Source of the DNA: Hyphomicrobiales bacterium
GTDB lineage: Bacteria; Pseudomonadota; Alphaproteobacteria; Rhizobiales; Rhizobiaceae
Direction of reading: 5' to 3'
DNA length: 64,000 bases
Assembly: GCA_900465685.1 (NCBI GenBank)
Contig: UEGR01000020.1
Location: 62,001 to 126,000 of the forward strand
The position numbers and the translations under genes were made by a program. Positions 5,752 to 14,850 of this stretch are shown piece by piece. Below the pieces are notes generated by a model. It was given only the letters and a program-made list of their open reading frames with translations. It was not told where the DNA came from and made no database searches. Each line of letters starts with the position of its first letter. Positions within the stretch are counted from its first letter, which is position 1.

Positions 5752-7638
5752 ATGAGTTCCTCCAAAACGGTTTCTGCCGAATCCGGCGAAACATTCAAGA
5801 CACTGCGCAATCTCTGGCCCTATATGTGGCCGGAGGACAGGCCGGACCTGCGCATGCGCGTGGTGTGGGCGACGTTCTATCTGGTTATTTCGAAGATCGT
5901 TCTCATTCTCGTTCCCTATTTCTTCAAATGGGCGACGAATGCGCTGAACGGACAGTTGCATGCGCCGGGCTATGTGCCGCTTTTCCTGACCGGTGCGGTC
6001 ATGCTCGTGGTGGCCTATAACGGATCGAGGATCGTGCAGGCCGGTCTCAACCAGCTGCGCGACGCCTTGTTCGCCAGTGTCGGCCAATATGCGGTGCGTC
6101 AGCTCGCCTATCGCACATTCGTGCATATGCACCAGCTTTCGCTGCGCTTTCATCTTGAGCGGCGCACGGGCGGTCTTTCACGCGTGATCGAGCGCGGCAC
6201 GAAGGGCATCGAAACCATCGTCCGCTTCACTATTCTCAACACGCTGCCGACCATTCTGGAATTTGCGATGACGGCGGTGATCTTCGCGGTCTCCTACGGC
6301 ATTTCCTATCTGGTGGTCGTGGCGGCGACGGTCTGGTTCTATACGTGGTTCACCATCAAGGCGAGCGACTGGCGCATCAACATCCGTCGCGAGATGAACG
6401 ATTCCGATACGGATGCCAATACCAAGGCCATCGACTCCCTGCTGAACTTCGAAACGGTGAAGTATTTCGGCAATGAGACGATGGAAGCCAAGCGCTTCGA
6501 TGCTTCCATGGCGCGTTATGAAAAAGCTGCGACCCAGACCTGGACCTCGCTCGGCTGGCTGAACTTCGGTCAGGCAGTGATCTTCGGCGTGGGCATGGCG
6601 ATTGTCATGGTGATGTCGGCACTGGAAGTGCGCGCCGGAACGCAATCCATCGGCGACTTCGTGTTCATCAATGCGCTGTTGATGCAGCTTTCCATTCCGC
6701 TCAACTTCATTGGTTTCATCTATCGCGAAATCCGTCAGGGTCTGACCGATATCGAACAGATGTTCGACCTGCTCGATGTGAAGCAGGAAGTGAGCGACAA
6801 GCCGGGCGCCAAGCCGCTGCAGGTTGACAAGGGCGCGATCCGCTTTGATGACGTGCACTTTGCCTATGATTCCAACCGTCCGATCCTCAAGGGCATTAGC
6901 TTCGAGGTTCCGGCAGGCAAGACGGTGGCGATTGTCGGGCCTTCGGGCGCAGGCAAGTCCACGATCTCGCGGCTGCTGTTCCGCTTTTACGATATCCAGT
7001 CGGGTTCGGTGACCATCGACGGGCAGGATGTGCGCGACGTGACGCAGGAAAGCCTGCGCAAGGTCATCGGCATGGTCCCGCAGGATACGGTGCTGTTCAA
7101 CGACACCATCGCCTATAATATCCGCTATGGCCGCACGGATGCGACCGAGGAAGAGGTGGAGAAGGCGGCTGAAATGGCGCAGATCTCCCGTTTCATCCAG
7201 CATCTGCCGGATGGCTACAAGGCCATGGTCGGCGAGCGCGGGCTGAAACTTTCGGGCGGTGAAAAGCAGCGCGTTGCGATCGCACGCACGATCCTGAAAG
7301 CGCCGCCGATCCTGATCCTTGACGAAGCGACCTCGGCGCTGGATACGGCGACGGAGCAGGAAATCCAGTCAGCGCTGGATATTGTCAGCCGTGGCCGCAC
7401 GACACTGGTTATCGCGCACCGTCTTTCGACGGTCATTGGTGCGGATGAAATCATCGTGCTCAAGGACGGTTTGATCGCCGAGCGCGGCACGCATCGCCAG
7501 CTTCTGAAGCACAAGGGCCTGTATGCCTCGATGTGGGATCGTCAGCGCGAGGCCGACGAGGCCGAAGAGCGCCTGCGTCAGGTTCGCGAGAGCGACGATA
7601 TGGGCGTGGTCGTGCGCGGTACGCCTGCGGCGGAGTGA
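5752..7638 (+). CDS. Atm1/HMT-type ABC transporter, fused permease and ATPase
   Basis: A 628-residue half-transporter that works as a homodimer in the inner membrane. The transmembrane domain (about residues 20-330, six helices) contains the Atm1-like segment NFETVKYFGNE. The ATPase domain (about 355-600) has Walker [10 protein letters not shown] (about 396), Q-loop MVPQDTVLFNDT, signature LSGGEKQR (about 502), Walker B ILILDEATSALD and a switch histidine in IAHRLSTV. Atm1/NaAtm1 relatives export glutathione conjugates, including those with heavy metals, and in mitochondria a sulphur compound for Fe-S assembly. Cotranscription with a cysteine-rich ArsR regulator points to metal or thiol stress export. 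The exact substrate is unknown. Confidence 0.9.
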   Translation: MSSSKTVSAESGETFKTLRNLWPYMWPEDRPDLRMRVVWATFYLVISKIVLILVPYFFKWATNALNGQLHAPGYVPLFLTGAVMLVVAYNGSRIVQAGLNQLRDALFASVGQYAVRQLAYRTFVHMHQLSLRFHLERRTGGLSRVIERGTKGIETIVRFTILNTLPTILEFAMTAVIFAVSYGISYLVVVAATVWFYTWFTIKASDWRINIRREMNDSDTDANTKAIDSLLNFETVKYFGNETMEAKRFDASMARYEKAATQTWTSLGWLNFGQAVIFGVGMAIVMVMSALEVRAGTQSIGDFVFINALLMQLSIPLNFIGFIYREIRQGLTDIEQMFDLLDVKQEVSDKPGAKPLQVDKGAIRFDDVHFAYDSNRPILKGISFEVPAGKTVAIVGPSGAGKSTISRLLFRFYDIQSGSVTIDGQDVRDVTQESLRKVIGMVPQDTVLFNDTIAYNIRYGRTDATEEEVEKAAEMAQISRFIQHLPDGYKAMVGERGLKLSGGEKQRVAIARTILKAPPILILDEATSALDTATEQEIQSALDIVSRGRTTLVIAHRLSTVIGADEIIVLKDGLIAERGTHRQLLKHKGLYASMWDRQREADEAEERLRQVRESDDMGVVVRGTPAAE

Positions 7639-7713
7639 TCACGCCACCTGACAGTCGTGCATAAATTGCGAAATGCATTTTGAGATTCCGGGAGTCATGC
7701 GCTACATACGGCT

Positions 7714-7763
7714 AAAGCATCTTGCGGCCAAATGGGAACATTTGGCGTCGCATAAATGCGGCC
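7714..7763. repeat. Family C hairpin element (plus orientation)
   Basis: A 50-base element that reads AGCATCTTGC, then a hairpin GCCAAATG-GGAA-CATTTGGC, then TCGCA and AATGCGG. The same order of blocks, with substitutions mostly at unpaired positions, is found on the opposite strand at 62384-62435. It is followed at about 7774-7817 by another inverted repeat (TTTAGAGCGC ... GCGCTCTAAA) that ends just before the psd ribosome-binding site. Confidence 0.7.
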
Positions 7764-7832
7764 CGAGCAACGATTTAGAGCGCCGGTCTGGTGAAGCCAG
7801 ATCGGATGCGCTCTAAATACGAGGAACAAGCG

Positions 7833-8531
7833 ATGAGCCTGACTGACACTATCCGCAACACTTTTGTGCCGATTCACCGGGAAGGCTATCCGTTCATAGC
7901 GGGCTTCTTCGTGGTTTCGCTGATCCTTGGCTGGTTGTGGAACCCGCTGTTCTGGATCGGTATGGTGCTCACAGTCTGGTGCATCTATTTCTACCGCGAT
8001 CCCGAACGCGTGACGCCGATGGACGACGAGCTCGTCATCAGCCCGGCTGACGGCAAGGTCTCTTTCGTCGGTCCGGCTATTCCGCCTGCGGAGCTTGATC
8101 TGGGCCTCGAGCCGCTGATGCGCGTTTCCGTGTTCATGAATGTCTTTTCCGTGCACATCAACCGTTCGCCGGTTCGTGGTCAGATCGTCAAGGTCGAGCA
8201 TCGCCCGGGCAAGTTCCTCAATGCGGAACTGGACAAAGCCAGCACCGAAAATGAACGCAACAGTGTTCTGATCGAGAGCCCGCATGGCAAGGTCGGCGTG
8301 GTGCAGATCGCCGGTCTGGTGGCGCGCCGCATCGTGTGCTGGTCGAGCCAGGATGACGATCTGTCGGTTGGCGAGCGTTTCGGCCTTATTCGCTTCGGTT
8401 CCCGCGTTGACGTTTATCTGCCTGCCGATGCGACGGTTCGCGTTGCCGTGGGCCAGACGGCTGTTGCCGGTGAAACGGTGCTTGCCGATTACGGCAGCAA
8501 CCGCAGCGAACCCGTTGTCCGGATTGCATAG
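7833..8531 (+). CDS. psd: Phosphatidylserine decarboxylase proenzyme
   Basis: A 232-residue short-type (PSD-A) enzyme that decarboxylates phosphatidylserine to phosphatidylethanolamine. The ATG at 7833 follows GAGGAAC at 7821. A longer frame from 7791 would begin in the inverted repeat and is rejected. A membrane-associated hydrophobic stretch lies at about residues 18-50, followed by [11 protein letters not shown] and SPADGKV. Self-cleavage occurs at the Gly-Ser pair in [11 protein letters not shown] (Ser190), which becomes the pyruvoyl cofactor of the alpha chain. His residues in VHINRSPV belong to the catalytic pocket. The stop is 3 bases before the pssA start, so both steps of PE synthesis form one operon. 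Confidence 0.95.
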   Translation: MSLTDTIRNTFVPIHREGYPFIAGFFVVSLILGWLWNPLFWIGMVLTVWCIYFYRDPERVTPMDDELVISPADGKVSFVGPAIPPAELDLGLEPLMRVSVFMNVFSVHINRSPVRGQIVKVEHRPGKFLNAELDKASTENERNSVLIESPHGKVGVVQIAGLVARRIVCWSSQDDDLSVGERFGLIRFGSRVDVYLPADATVRVAVGQTAVAGETVLADYGSNRSEPVVRIA

Positions 8532-8534
8532 ACC

Positions 8535-9398
8535 ATGGGAACACCCTTTCCGCCTTTTGAGCCCAATGGCCGCGTGGATTCATCCCGCGGCCCAAAGCTG
8601 TCGCAGATACCACTGCGTATCGTTATTCCGAACCTCATCACGGTTCTGGCCATCTGTGCCGGTCTGACCGGCATTCGTCTTGCCTTTGAAAACCGCTTTG
8701 AACTGGCCGTCGCCATGGTGCTGGTCGCCGCATTTCTAGACGGCATCGACGGACGTGTCGCGCGCATGATGAAAGGCTCGTCGAAATTCGGCGAGCAGAT
8801 GGATTCACTCGCCGATATCGTCAATTTCGGCGTTGCGCCCGCGCTGGTGCTCTACGCATTCATGCTGGATCAGGCGCGTTCCTTCGGCTGGATTGCCGGT
8901 CTTCTCTATGCGATTGCCTGCTGCCTTCGTCTGGCGCGCTTCAATGTGATGCTGGAAGACCCGAACCGGCCTGCCTGGCAGAGCAATTATTTCATCGGCG
9001 TGCCTGCGCCCGCTGGCGCCATGCTGGTGCTGCTGCCGGTTTATCTCGGTTTCCTCGGCCTGACGCCTTCGCGCGGGCTGGCCTTCGGCGTTGCCATTTA
9101 TACAGTGGCTATCGCGTTCCTGCTGGTCAGCCGCCTGCCGGTCTATAATGGCAAATCGGCGGGCAGCCTCGTGCGCCGCGATATCGTCATGCCGCTGATC
9201 CTCTGCGTGGTCGTCTACGTGGCGTTCCTGATGAGCTTCACATGGCAGACGCTCAGCCTGACGGCTCTGGTCTATCTGGCTTTCCTGCCGTTCAGCCTTG
9301 CTGCTTGGAACCGCCGCGAGGCTGCGGATCGTAAAGCGGCAGAAGAACCGGCGGCCGATAGCGAAGAAGAAAAGCCGTCTGCGTCAGAAGACAACTGA
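8535..9398 (+). CDS. pssA: CDP-diacylglycerol-serine O-phosphatidyltransferase
   Basis: A 287-residue integral membrane CDP-alcohol phosphatidyltransferase. The signature D-G-(x)2-A-R-(x)8-G-(x)3-D-(x)3-D is seen in DGRVARMMKGSSKFGEQMDSLAD (about residues 75-97). Eight or so hydrophobic helices follow, and the tail from about residue 258 is charged (RREAADRKAAEEP...). It condenses serine with CDP-diacylglycerol to give phosphatidylserine, the substrate of the Psd enzyme encoded just upstream. Its last 15 bases overlap, on the other strand, the end of the next gene. PE is a major envelope lipid in this order. Confidence 0.95.
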   Translation: MGTPFPPFEPNGRVDSSRGPKLSQIPLRIVIPNLITVLAICAGLTGIRLAFENRFELAVAMVLVAAFLDGIDGRVARMMKGSSKFGEQMDSLADIVNFGVAPALVLYAFMLDQARSFGWIAGLLYAIACCLRLARFNVMLEDPNRPAWQSNYFIGVPAPAGAMLVLLPVYLGFLGLTPSRGLAFGVAIYTVAIAFLLVSRLPVYNGKSAGSLVRRDIVMPLILCVVVYVAFLMSFTWQTLSLTALVYLAFLPFSLAAWNRREAADRKAAEEPAADSEEEKPSASEDN

Positions 9399-9941
9399 CG
9401 GCATTTTTGTCAGAATGAACTCAACGCGCTCCTCGACCGAAGCTTTCGGCAGGAGCGCGATTTCATATCCGAACCGGCGATAGGTTGTTTCCATCGCTGT
9501 GAATGTTCGCACAGCCTCATCGAAATCCTGTTTGCGCTCGGCATCCTGCCCGAAAATCTCCGGCCATGGCGGGGCGAGAAACACTGTTTTGTTATAACGA
9601 ATCTGCTGTGCAGCCGCTTCCATATGCGAAGGCACGGGCAAGCTGCAGAGCGAAAGATAACCGATCACATCCGGCACGCCGCGATCGAAGAAGACCGGCC
9701 CAGAGTGGCGCTGTGCCAAGCGATGTGACCGCATTTCCCACGACAACATGAGCTCGGCAAAGAGCGCGCGGTCGTCCCAGGGCAGAGCCGTGCCACCGAT
9801 GGCAACCTGATCCTGAATGATGGCGCGCCCGGCTTCCACGGTACGCGCAAAACCTCGCTGTTCGAGCGCATCGATCAGCGTGCTCTTGCCCGATCCGGGG
9901 CCGCCGCTGATGACGAGGTAACGTGCTTGGTTGTCAGCCAT
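9384..9941 (-). CDS. AAA-type P-loop NTPase, function unknown
   Basis: A 185-residue protein with Walker A GGPGSGKST at about residues 12-20 and an FFDRGVPDVIGYL motif (about 90) that resembles the Walker B/lid region of the AAA_28 NTPase/kinase-like family. The ATG at 9941 opens the conserved part. An upstream extension to 10157 would run through a terminator-like hairpin and a repeat, and is rejected. The C-terminal end overlaps pssA tail to tail by 15 bases. The family includes predicted nucleotide or small-molecule kinases; the substrate cannot be inferred from sequence. Confidence 0.8.
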   Translation of the reverse strand: MADNQARYLVISGGPGSGKSTLIDALEQRGFARTVEAGRAIIQDQVAIGGTALPWDDRALFAELMLSWEMRSHRLAQRHSGPVFFDRGVPDVIGYLSLCSLPVPSHMEAAAQQIRYNKTVFLAPPWPEIFGQDAERKQDFDEAVRTFTAMETTYRRFGYEIALLPKASVEERVEFILTKMPSVVF

Positions 9942-10084
9942 TCTGTTCTCCAGACAATGAATTGCGTTGCGGCGTGCGAAAGCGCATGCCGGTGACGATG
10001 GATTTCTTTGGGAGGGGAGAGGGGAAAAGCCCGCTAAAAAAGCCGAAGACAAGGCGGCGAGGGGGCAAGTATTTATAAAATAAC

Positions 10085-10111
10085 GCTGGCCTTGCGATTG
10101 ACAAGGCCAGC
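10085..10111 (-). terminator. Terminator-like hairpin after the SDR gene
   Basis: A perfect 10-bp stem, GCTGGCCTTG pairing with CAAGGCCAGC. On the minus strand it is followed by GTTATTTTAT. It lies about 150 bases beyond the SDR stop codon, after the family A element. Confidence 0.55.
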
Positions 10112-10114
10112 CTA

Positions 10115-10257
10115 AGAGCCTGTTCCAAAAGTCGCCCTGTGTGGCTGCAAATGGCAATTTTCTACATTCCGGTGCTCACGTACTAATAGTACGCTCCGCT
10201 CCGGTACTCGAAAATCACCATTTTCGCACACACATGCCGCTTTTTGATTCAGGCTCT
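10115..10257. repeat. Family A nested palindrome, variant outer arms
   Basis: A 143-bp imperfect palindrome bounded by AGAGCCTG at the left and CAGGCTCT at the right. Its centre is CCGGTGCTCACGTAC, six bases, then GTACGCTCCGCTCCGG. The inner core matches 33132-33274 and 35358-35395, but the outer arms differ from those copies. It fills most of the 323-base gap between the NTPase and SDR genes. I see no gene in this gap. Confidence 0.8.
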
Positions 10258-10264
10258 AAGAGCA

Positions 10265-11005
10265 TTACGACGGCATAGGATAATCGAGGAAGCGGTCCTG
10301 ACGGACGTCGAACAGCTTGCCTGTGACGTCGAGCGCCGGATCGGCAAGCTTGACGATCTTTTCGGCCACTTCCTGCGGTGTCGGCAGAGTGTCCGGGTCT
10401 TCGCCGGGCATGGCCTGCGCGCGCATGGCGGTGCGGGTTGCGCCGGGATTGACCGAATTGATGTTGAGGGCCATCTGCTTGGTCTCTTCAGCCCAGCTGC
10501 GGGCCATGACCTCGACAGCCGCCTTGGAGGCAGCATAGGGACCCCAGAAGGCGCGGCAGCTATGCGCAACGCCGGATGAAAGCAGAATGGCGCGTCCGGC
10601 ATCGGAAAGACGCAGCAGCGGGTCTGTCGAGCGGATCAGACGCCAGACGCTCGTCACGTTGACATTCATGACTTTTTCGAAGGTCTTTGCTTCAACATGG
10701 CCGATCGGCGAGATGGTGCCCAGCACGCCCGCATTGGCGACCATGATATCCAGCTTGCCCCAGCGCTCGTGGATCGAGCCGCCAAGGCGGTCGATGGCTT
10801 CCATATCGGTGATGTCGAGCGGCACCAAAGTCGCGCTGCCGCCGAGCTTGCGAATATCGTCGTCCAGCTCTTCAAGACCGCCGACAGTACGCGCAACGGC
10901 GATCACATGCGCGCCGCGTTTTGCCAGTTCCAGTGAAAGAAAATACCCAATGCCGCGCGATGCGCCCGTTACCAAGGCCAGCCGGCCCGTAAGGTCGATT
11001 GTCAT
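10265..11005 (-). CDS. SDR family NAD(P)-dependent oxidoreductase
   Basis: A 246-residue classical short-chain dehydrogenase/reductase. The cofactor motif TGASRGIG is at about residues 14-21, NAG at about 91-93, the active-site serine in LLSSGVAHS (about 143), and YAASK with the catalytic Tyr and Lys at about 157-161. The GASRGIG glycine motif and the following arginine fit NADP or NAD. The substrate is unknown. It lies just downstream of purF on the same strand, 69 bases away, and could be cotranscribed with it. Confidence 0.88.
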   Translation of the reverse strand: MTIDLTGRLALVTGASRGIGYFLSLELAKRGAHVIAVARTVGGLEELDDDIRKLGGSATLVPLDITDMEAIDRLGGSIHERWGKLDIMVANAGVLGTISPIGHVEAKTFEKVMNVNVTSVWRLIRSTDPLLRLSDAGRAILLSSGVAHSCRAFWGPYAASKAAVEVMARSWAEETKQMALNINSVNPGATRTAMRAQAMPGEDPDTLPTPQEVAEKIVKLADPALDVTGKLFDVRQDRFLDYPMPS

Positions 11006-11074
11006 TCCGTCCCCAATGACTTTTTATGTGAAGGATTGGAGCGGCCCGCAGGCCGCCCAGTTCGCGAATTTGCG

Positions 11075-12565
11075 TTAGCCGTTGCTGGCCAGCAGCGACA
11101 GCGTGTGGATGTTGCTTTCGCCTTCCTGATCGAGAAGGCGGGTCGGGTAATCGCCCGTGAAATAGTGATCCGTGAAGGCAGGCGCGTTCGGGTCACGCGG
11201 CTTGCCGCCGACTGCCTTGTAGAGACCGTCGATAGACAGGAAGGCCAGCGAATCCGCGCCGATGTAACGGCACATGGATTCCAGATCTTCATGCTGGTTG
11301 GCGAGAAGCTTGTCGGCATGCGGCGTGTCGATACCGTAGAAATCCGGATGATAGATCATCGGGCTTGCCACGCGCATATGCACTTCCTTTGCGCCGGCAT
11401 CGCGCATCATCTGCACGATCTTGACCGAAGTGGTACCGCGCACGATGGAATCATCCACCAGCACAACACGCTTGCCTTCAATCATGGCGCGATTGGCCGA
11501 ATGCTTCAGCTTCACACCCAAGGCGCGAATCTGCTGGGTCGGCTCGATGAAGGTGCGCCCGACATAATGGTTGCGGATGATGCCATATTCGAATGGAATG
11601 CCGCTTGCCTGCGCAAAGCCAAGCGCCGCAGGCGTGCCGCCATCGGGCACCGGCACGATGACATCGGCTTCGACACCGGCTTCACCAGCCAGTTCGATGC
11701 CCATATTCTTGCGTGCGACATAGACGCTGCGTCCGCCGACAACCGAATCCGGACGGGCGAAATAGACATATTCGAACAGGCACAGACGTTCCGGCTGCGG
11801 GTTTTCCGCCTTGATGGACTGGGTCGTGATCGAGCCGTCCTGCTGGATTTCGCAGACGATTACTTCGCCATTTTCGACATCGCGAATGTATTTCGCGCCG
11901 ATGATTTCGAGGGCACAGGTTTCCGAGCAGAAAATCGGCTTGCCATCCAGTTCGCCCATGACGAGCGGACGAATGCCGATCCGATCGCGTGCGGCGATCA
12001 GCTTGGTGCGGGTCAGGGCCAGCATGGCGTAGCCGCCTTCGACCTGACGGATCGCATCCACAAAACGGTCGGAAGACGAGGCGAAACGCGAACGGGCGAT
12101 CAAATGCAAAACGACTTCCGTATCGGAAGTCGCCTGAAAGATCGCGCCAGAGGCGATGAGCTGTTTGCGCAGCGAAATGCCGTTGGTGAAATTGCCGTTA
12201 TGGGCAATGGCAATGCCGCCGACTTCCAGTTCAGCGAAAAGCGGCTGCACATTGCGCAGGATCGTTTCGCCGGTCGTGGAGTAGCGCACATGGCCCATGG
12301 CGCGGTCGCCGGGCAGGCGGTTCAGCGTGGCGGCGTCGGTGAAATGATCCCCCACGAGGCCCATATGGCGTTCGGAGTGGAAGCGGCGATTGTGATAGGA
12401 CACAATACCGGCGGCTTCCTGCCCGCGATGCTGGAGGGCGTGCAGACCGAGCGCTGTCAGCGCTGCGGCGTCCTCATGACCCAAAATGCCGAATACACCA
12501 CACTCTTCATGCAGGGTGTCGTCATCCAGCATAAAGGAAGTCTCATCATGCGATTGTTGGAACAT
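11075..12565 (-). CDS. purF: Amidophosphoribosyltransferase
   Basis: A 496-residue enzyme for the first committed step of purine synthesis. It transfers ammonia from glutamine to PRPP to give phosphoribosylamine. The ATG at 12565 is chosen; an in-frame start at 12607 adds residues unlike the family. The N-terminal Ntn glutaminase begins with Cys22 (EECGVFG) after a short propeptide, which is normally removed by self-processing. The type I phosphoribosyltransferase domain has the PRPP loop VVLVDDSIVRGTTS (about residues 367-380). It follows cvpA, as in many bacteria, but a terminator hairpin lies between the two genes. Confidence 0.96.
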   Translation of the reverse strand: MFQQSHDETSFMLDDDTLHEECGVFGILGHEDAAALTALGLHALQHRGQEAAGIVSYHNRRFHSERHMGLVGDHFTDAATLNRLPGDRAMGHVRYSTTGETILRNVQPLFAELEVGGIAIAHNGNFTNGISLRKQLIASGAIFQATSDTEVVLHLIARSRFASSSDRFVDAIRQVEGGYAMLALTRTKLIAARDRIGIRPLVMGELDGKPIFCSETCALEIIGAKYIRDVENGEVIVCEIQQDGSITTQSIKAENPQPERLCLFEYVYFARPDSVVGGRSVYVARKNMGIELAGEAGVEADVIVPVPDGGTPAALGFAQASGIPFEYGIIRNHYVGRTFIEPTQQIRALGVKLKHSANRAMIEGKRVVLVDDSIVRGTTSVKIVQMMRDAGAKEVHMRVASPMIYHPDFYGIDTPHADKLLANQHEDLESMCRYIGADSLAFLSIDGLYKAVGGKPRDPNAPAFTDHYFTGDYPTRLLDQEGESNIHTLSLLASNG

Positions 12566-12697
12566 TGTCCGCAAGGCCTTTCGATTGCGGGTTGTTAAAA
12601 ACAACATTTACATGAAAGGACGCCGTTTTGAAAGCGATCCCTTGAACCCGCGTCAGTTAAGCTGATCATATAGGCCTTCATTGGGGCCAAAAACAGA

Positions 12698-12720
12698 TGA
12701 AACCGGCACAAGCCGGTTTC
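12698..12720 (-). terminator. Terminator between cvpA and purF
   Basis: A perfect stem, GAAACCGGC pairing with GCCGGTTTC, around four bases. On the minus strand it is followed by ATCTGTTTTTGG. It lies 23 bases after the cvpA stop and upstream of purF. Confidence 0.75.
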
Positions 12721-12742
12721 AATTTTTTAAATCAGGTGCTGA

Positions 12743-13318
12743 TTATTGCTGTGCTGGCGCGTCATCCGGAACAGGCGCTTCTTCCTGTTCGCCAGTGGCT
12801 GGTGCGTTGCGCTGCGGCTTGAACTTGTCGACCATCGATTCCGGGTCGGCAGGCAGAAGATTGCGCAGCTGTTCGCCGAAGGAATCGAGCATCGGCTTCG
12901 ATTTCGCATTGGTGATCCAGGCAGGCTGGTTATCCGGCACCGCCCAGTTGAAGAACAGCATGGCGACGACCATCAGCAGAACACCGCGTGCCGCGCCGAA
13001 CAGGAAGCCCAGCGTGCGGTCGAGCGCGCCGATGCGGCTGTCGATGATGAAGTCCGCGATCTTCATGGTGATCAGCGAAACGACGATCAGCACCACGAGG
13101 AAAACCGCAGCCATGGCGGCGATCATCGCAAGGGTTTCGTTGTTGATATAGGGCTTTATATAGGGCAGCACCGGCTTATAGAATAGGAAAGCGGCAGCTG
13201 CGGCCGCAGCCCAGGATACGAGCGACAGTACTTCGCGGGAAAAACCGCGCACCATCGCCAGAACCGCTGATACCAGCGTTATCCCGAGTAGAATTCCATC
13301 AAGCATGGTTATGGGCAT
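12743..13318 (-). CDS. cvpA: CvpA family inner-membrane protein
   Basis: A 191-residue protein with four hydrophobic helices in the first 115 residues (about 5-23, 29-47, 63-85, 102-122). The family pattern GFSREVLSLVSW (about 24-35) and RTLGFLFGAARGVLL (about 95-109) is present. A hydrophilic tail rich in Pro, Gln and Glu follows from about 150. CvpA was named for colicin V production; its role in the envelope and in purine-linked growth is poorly defined. The arrangement upstream of purF is conserved, but here the terminator suggests at least partial transcriptional separation. Confidence 0.88.
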   Translation of the reverse strand: MPITMLDGILLGITLVSAVLAMVRGFSREVLSLVSWAAAAAAAFLFYKPVLPYIKPYINNETLAMIAAMAAVFLVVLIVVSLITMKIADFIIDSRIGALDRTLGFLFGAARGVLLMVVAMLFFNWAVPDNQPAWITNAKSKPMLDSFGEQLRNLLPADPESMVDKFKPQRNAPATGEQEEAPVPDDAPAQQ

Positions 13319-13431
13319 TCTGGCCTGTCCTTAGTTTTTCGCGCAAGCGTTCCGGTGCGCAGGGCAGTCAAAGACGCGGAAGCTTACCACTGGAAGGTTG
13401 ACAGAATCTTCCAGCTTCACATTCCCGATTT

Positions 13432-14823
13432 CTACTTCTTTCCGGCACCCGCCGCGGCAATGCGTGCAACGAGGTCGGGCAGGGCGGCTGTTTCCATAAG
13501 ACGGAAGCTGCGATCTTTCCAGAGTTCGCCGCTGCCGCTTGGTACTTCCGCCTGCCGGAAGCCGAGTTTCTCTGCTTCCTTCAATCTCTGTACTGCATGC
13601 GTCACCGCACGAACAGCACCGGAAAGGCTGATTTCGCCGAAATAAACACAATCTGGCGGAAGGGCAATACCGGCCATCGAGGAAACAAGCGCCGAGGCAA
13701 CCGCAATATCGGCCGCCGGTTCGCTGATCCGATAGCCGCCCGCAACATTCAGATAGACGTCATGCTGGCCAAAACGCACCCCGCAATGCGATTCCAGCAC
13801 GGCGAGGATCATTGCGAGACGCCCGCCATCCCAGCCCACGACAGCACGGCGCGGCGTGCCGAGAGAGGAGGGGGCGACAAGGGCCTGAATTTCCACCAAA
13901 ACCGGGCGCGTGCCTTCCATGCCAGCGAAAACCGCAGCTCCCGGTGCTTTTTCGTTGCGTTCGCCGAGAAAAAGCTCGGACGGATTGGACACTTCGCGCA
14001 AGCCGCCATCGGACATTTCAAAAACGCCGATTTCATCGGTGGGGCCGAAGCGGTTCTTCACCGTGCGCAGGATGCGGTAATGATGCCCGCCTTCGCCTTC
14101 GAAATAGAGAACGCCATCGACCATGTGCTCGACCACGCGCGGACCGGCAATCTGGCCGTCCTTGGTGACATGGCCGACCAGCACCACCGCAGCGCCTGTC
14201 TGCTTGGCGTAACGGATCATCGCCTGCGCGGAGGAACGCACCTGCGTGACCGTGCCGGGCGCCGAATCCGCCATATCGGTCCACAAGGTCTGGATCGAAT
14301 CGATAATCACCAGATCGGGGCGTTTGCCGTCGGAAATGGTGGCGATGATGTCTTCGACATTGGTTTCGGCGGCAAGCTCCACCGCCGATGTGGCGACGCC
14401 GAGACGCTGCGCGCGCAGGCGGATCTGCGCGACGGCTTCTTCGCCCGAAACATAGACGATGCGGTGGCCGCGATTGGCAAGGGCTGCCGCCGCCTGCGTC
14501 AGAAGCGTGGATTTGCCGATGCCGGGATCGCCACCGATCAGCAGTGCCGAACCACGCACGAAACCGCCGCCGGTCACCCGATCGAGTTCGCTGATGCCGG
14601 AAATAATGCGCGGGGCATCTTCAATGTCGCCAGAAAGCGAGGTCAGCGCGACGGCGCGACCCTTGCGCTTCGACAACATGGCGCCCGGACCGGAACCGAT
14701 GCCGCTATTGGTGCCTTCCTCGACGAGCGTGTTCCACTCGCCACAGGAATCGCACTTGCCCGCCCAGCGCGTATGCACTGTGCCGCAATTCTGGCAGATG
14801 AACTGAATGCGCGCCTTGGCCAT
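13432..14823 (-). CDS. radA: DNA repair protein RadA/Sms
   Basis: A 463-residue RecA-like branch-migration helicase acting in recombinational repair. Domains in order: a C4 zinc finger CQNCG...CDSCGEW (about residues 10-31), a RecA ATPase core with Walker A GGDPGIGKST (about 98-107), the RadA-specific KNRFG motif (about 256-260), and a C-terminal Lon-protease-like domain (about 290-455) that lacks the Lon Ser/Lys dyad function. All expected parts are present at the usual length. It is one of a head-to-tail minus-strand set dnaB-radA-cvpA-purF. Confidence 0.96.
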   Translation of the reverse strand: MAKARIQFICQNCGTVHTRWAGKCDSCGEWNTLVEEGTNSGIGSGPGAMLSKRKGRAVALTSLSGDIEDAPRIISGISELDRVTGGGFVRGSALLIGGDPGIGKSTLLTQAAAALANRGHRIVYVSGEEAVAQIRLRAQRLGVATSAVELAAETNVEDIIATISDGKRPDLVIIDSIQTLWTDMADSAPGTVTQVRSSAQAMIRYAKQTGAAVVLVGHVTKDGQIAGPRVVEHMVDGVLYFEGEGGHHYRILRTVKNRFGPTDEIGVFEMSDGGLREVSNPSELFLGERNEKAPGAAVFAGMEGTRPVLVEIQALVAPSSLGTPRRAVVGWDGGRLAMILAVLESHCGVRFGQHDVYLNVAGGYRISEPAADIAVASALVSSMAGIALPPDCVYFGEISLSGAVRAVTHAVQRLKEAEKLGFRQAEVPSGSGELWKDRSFRLMETAALPDLVARIAAAGAGKK

Positions 14824-14850
14824 CAGAGACGCGCCTTTTTCGAAGAAAGA

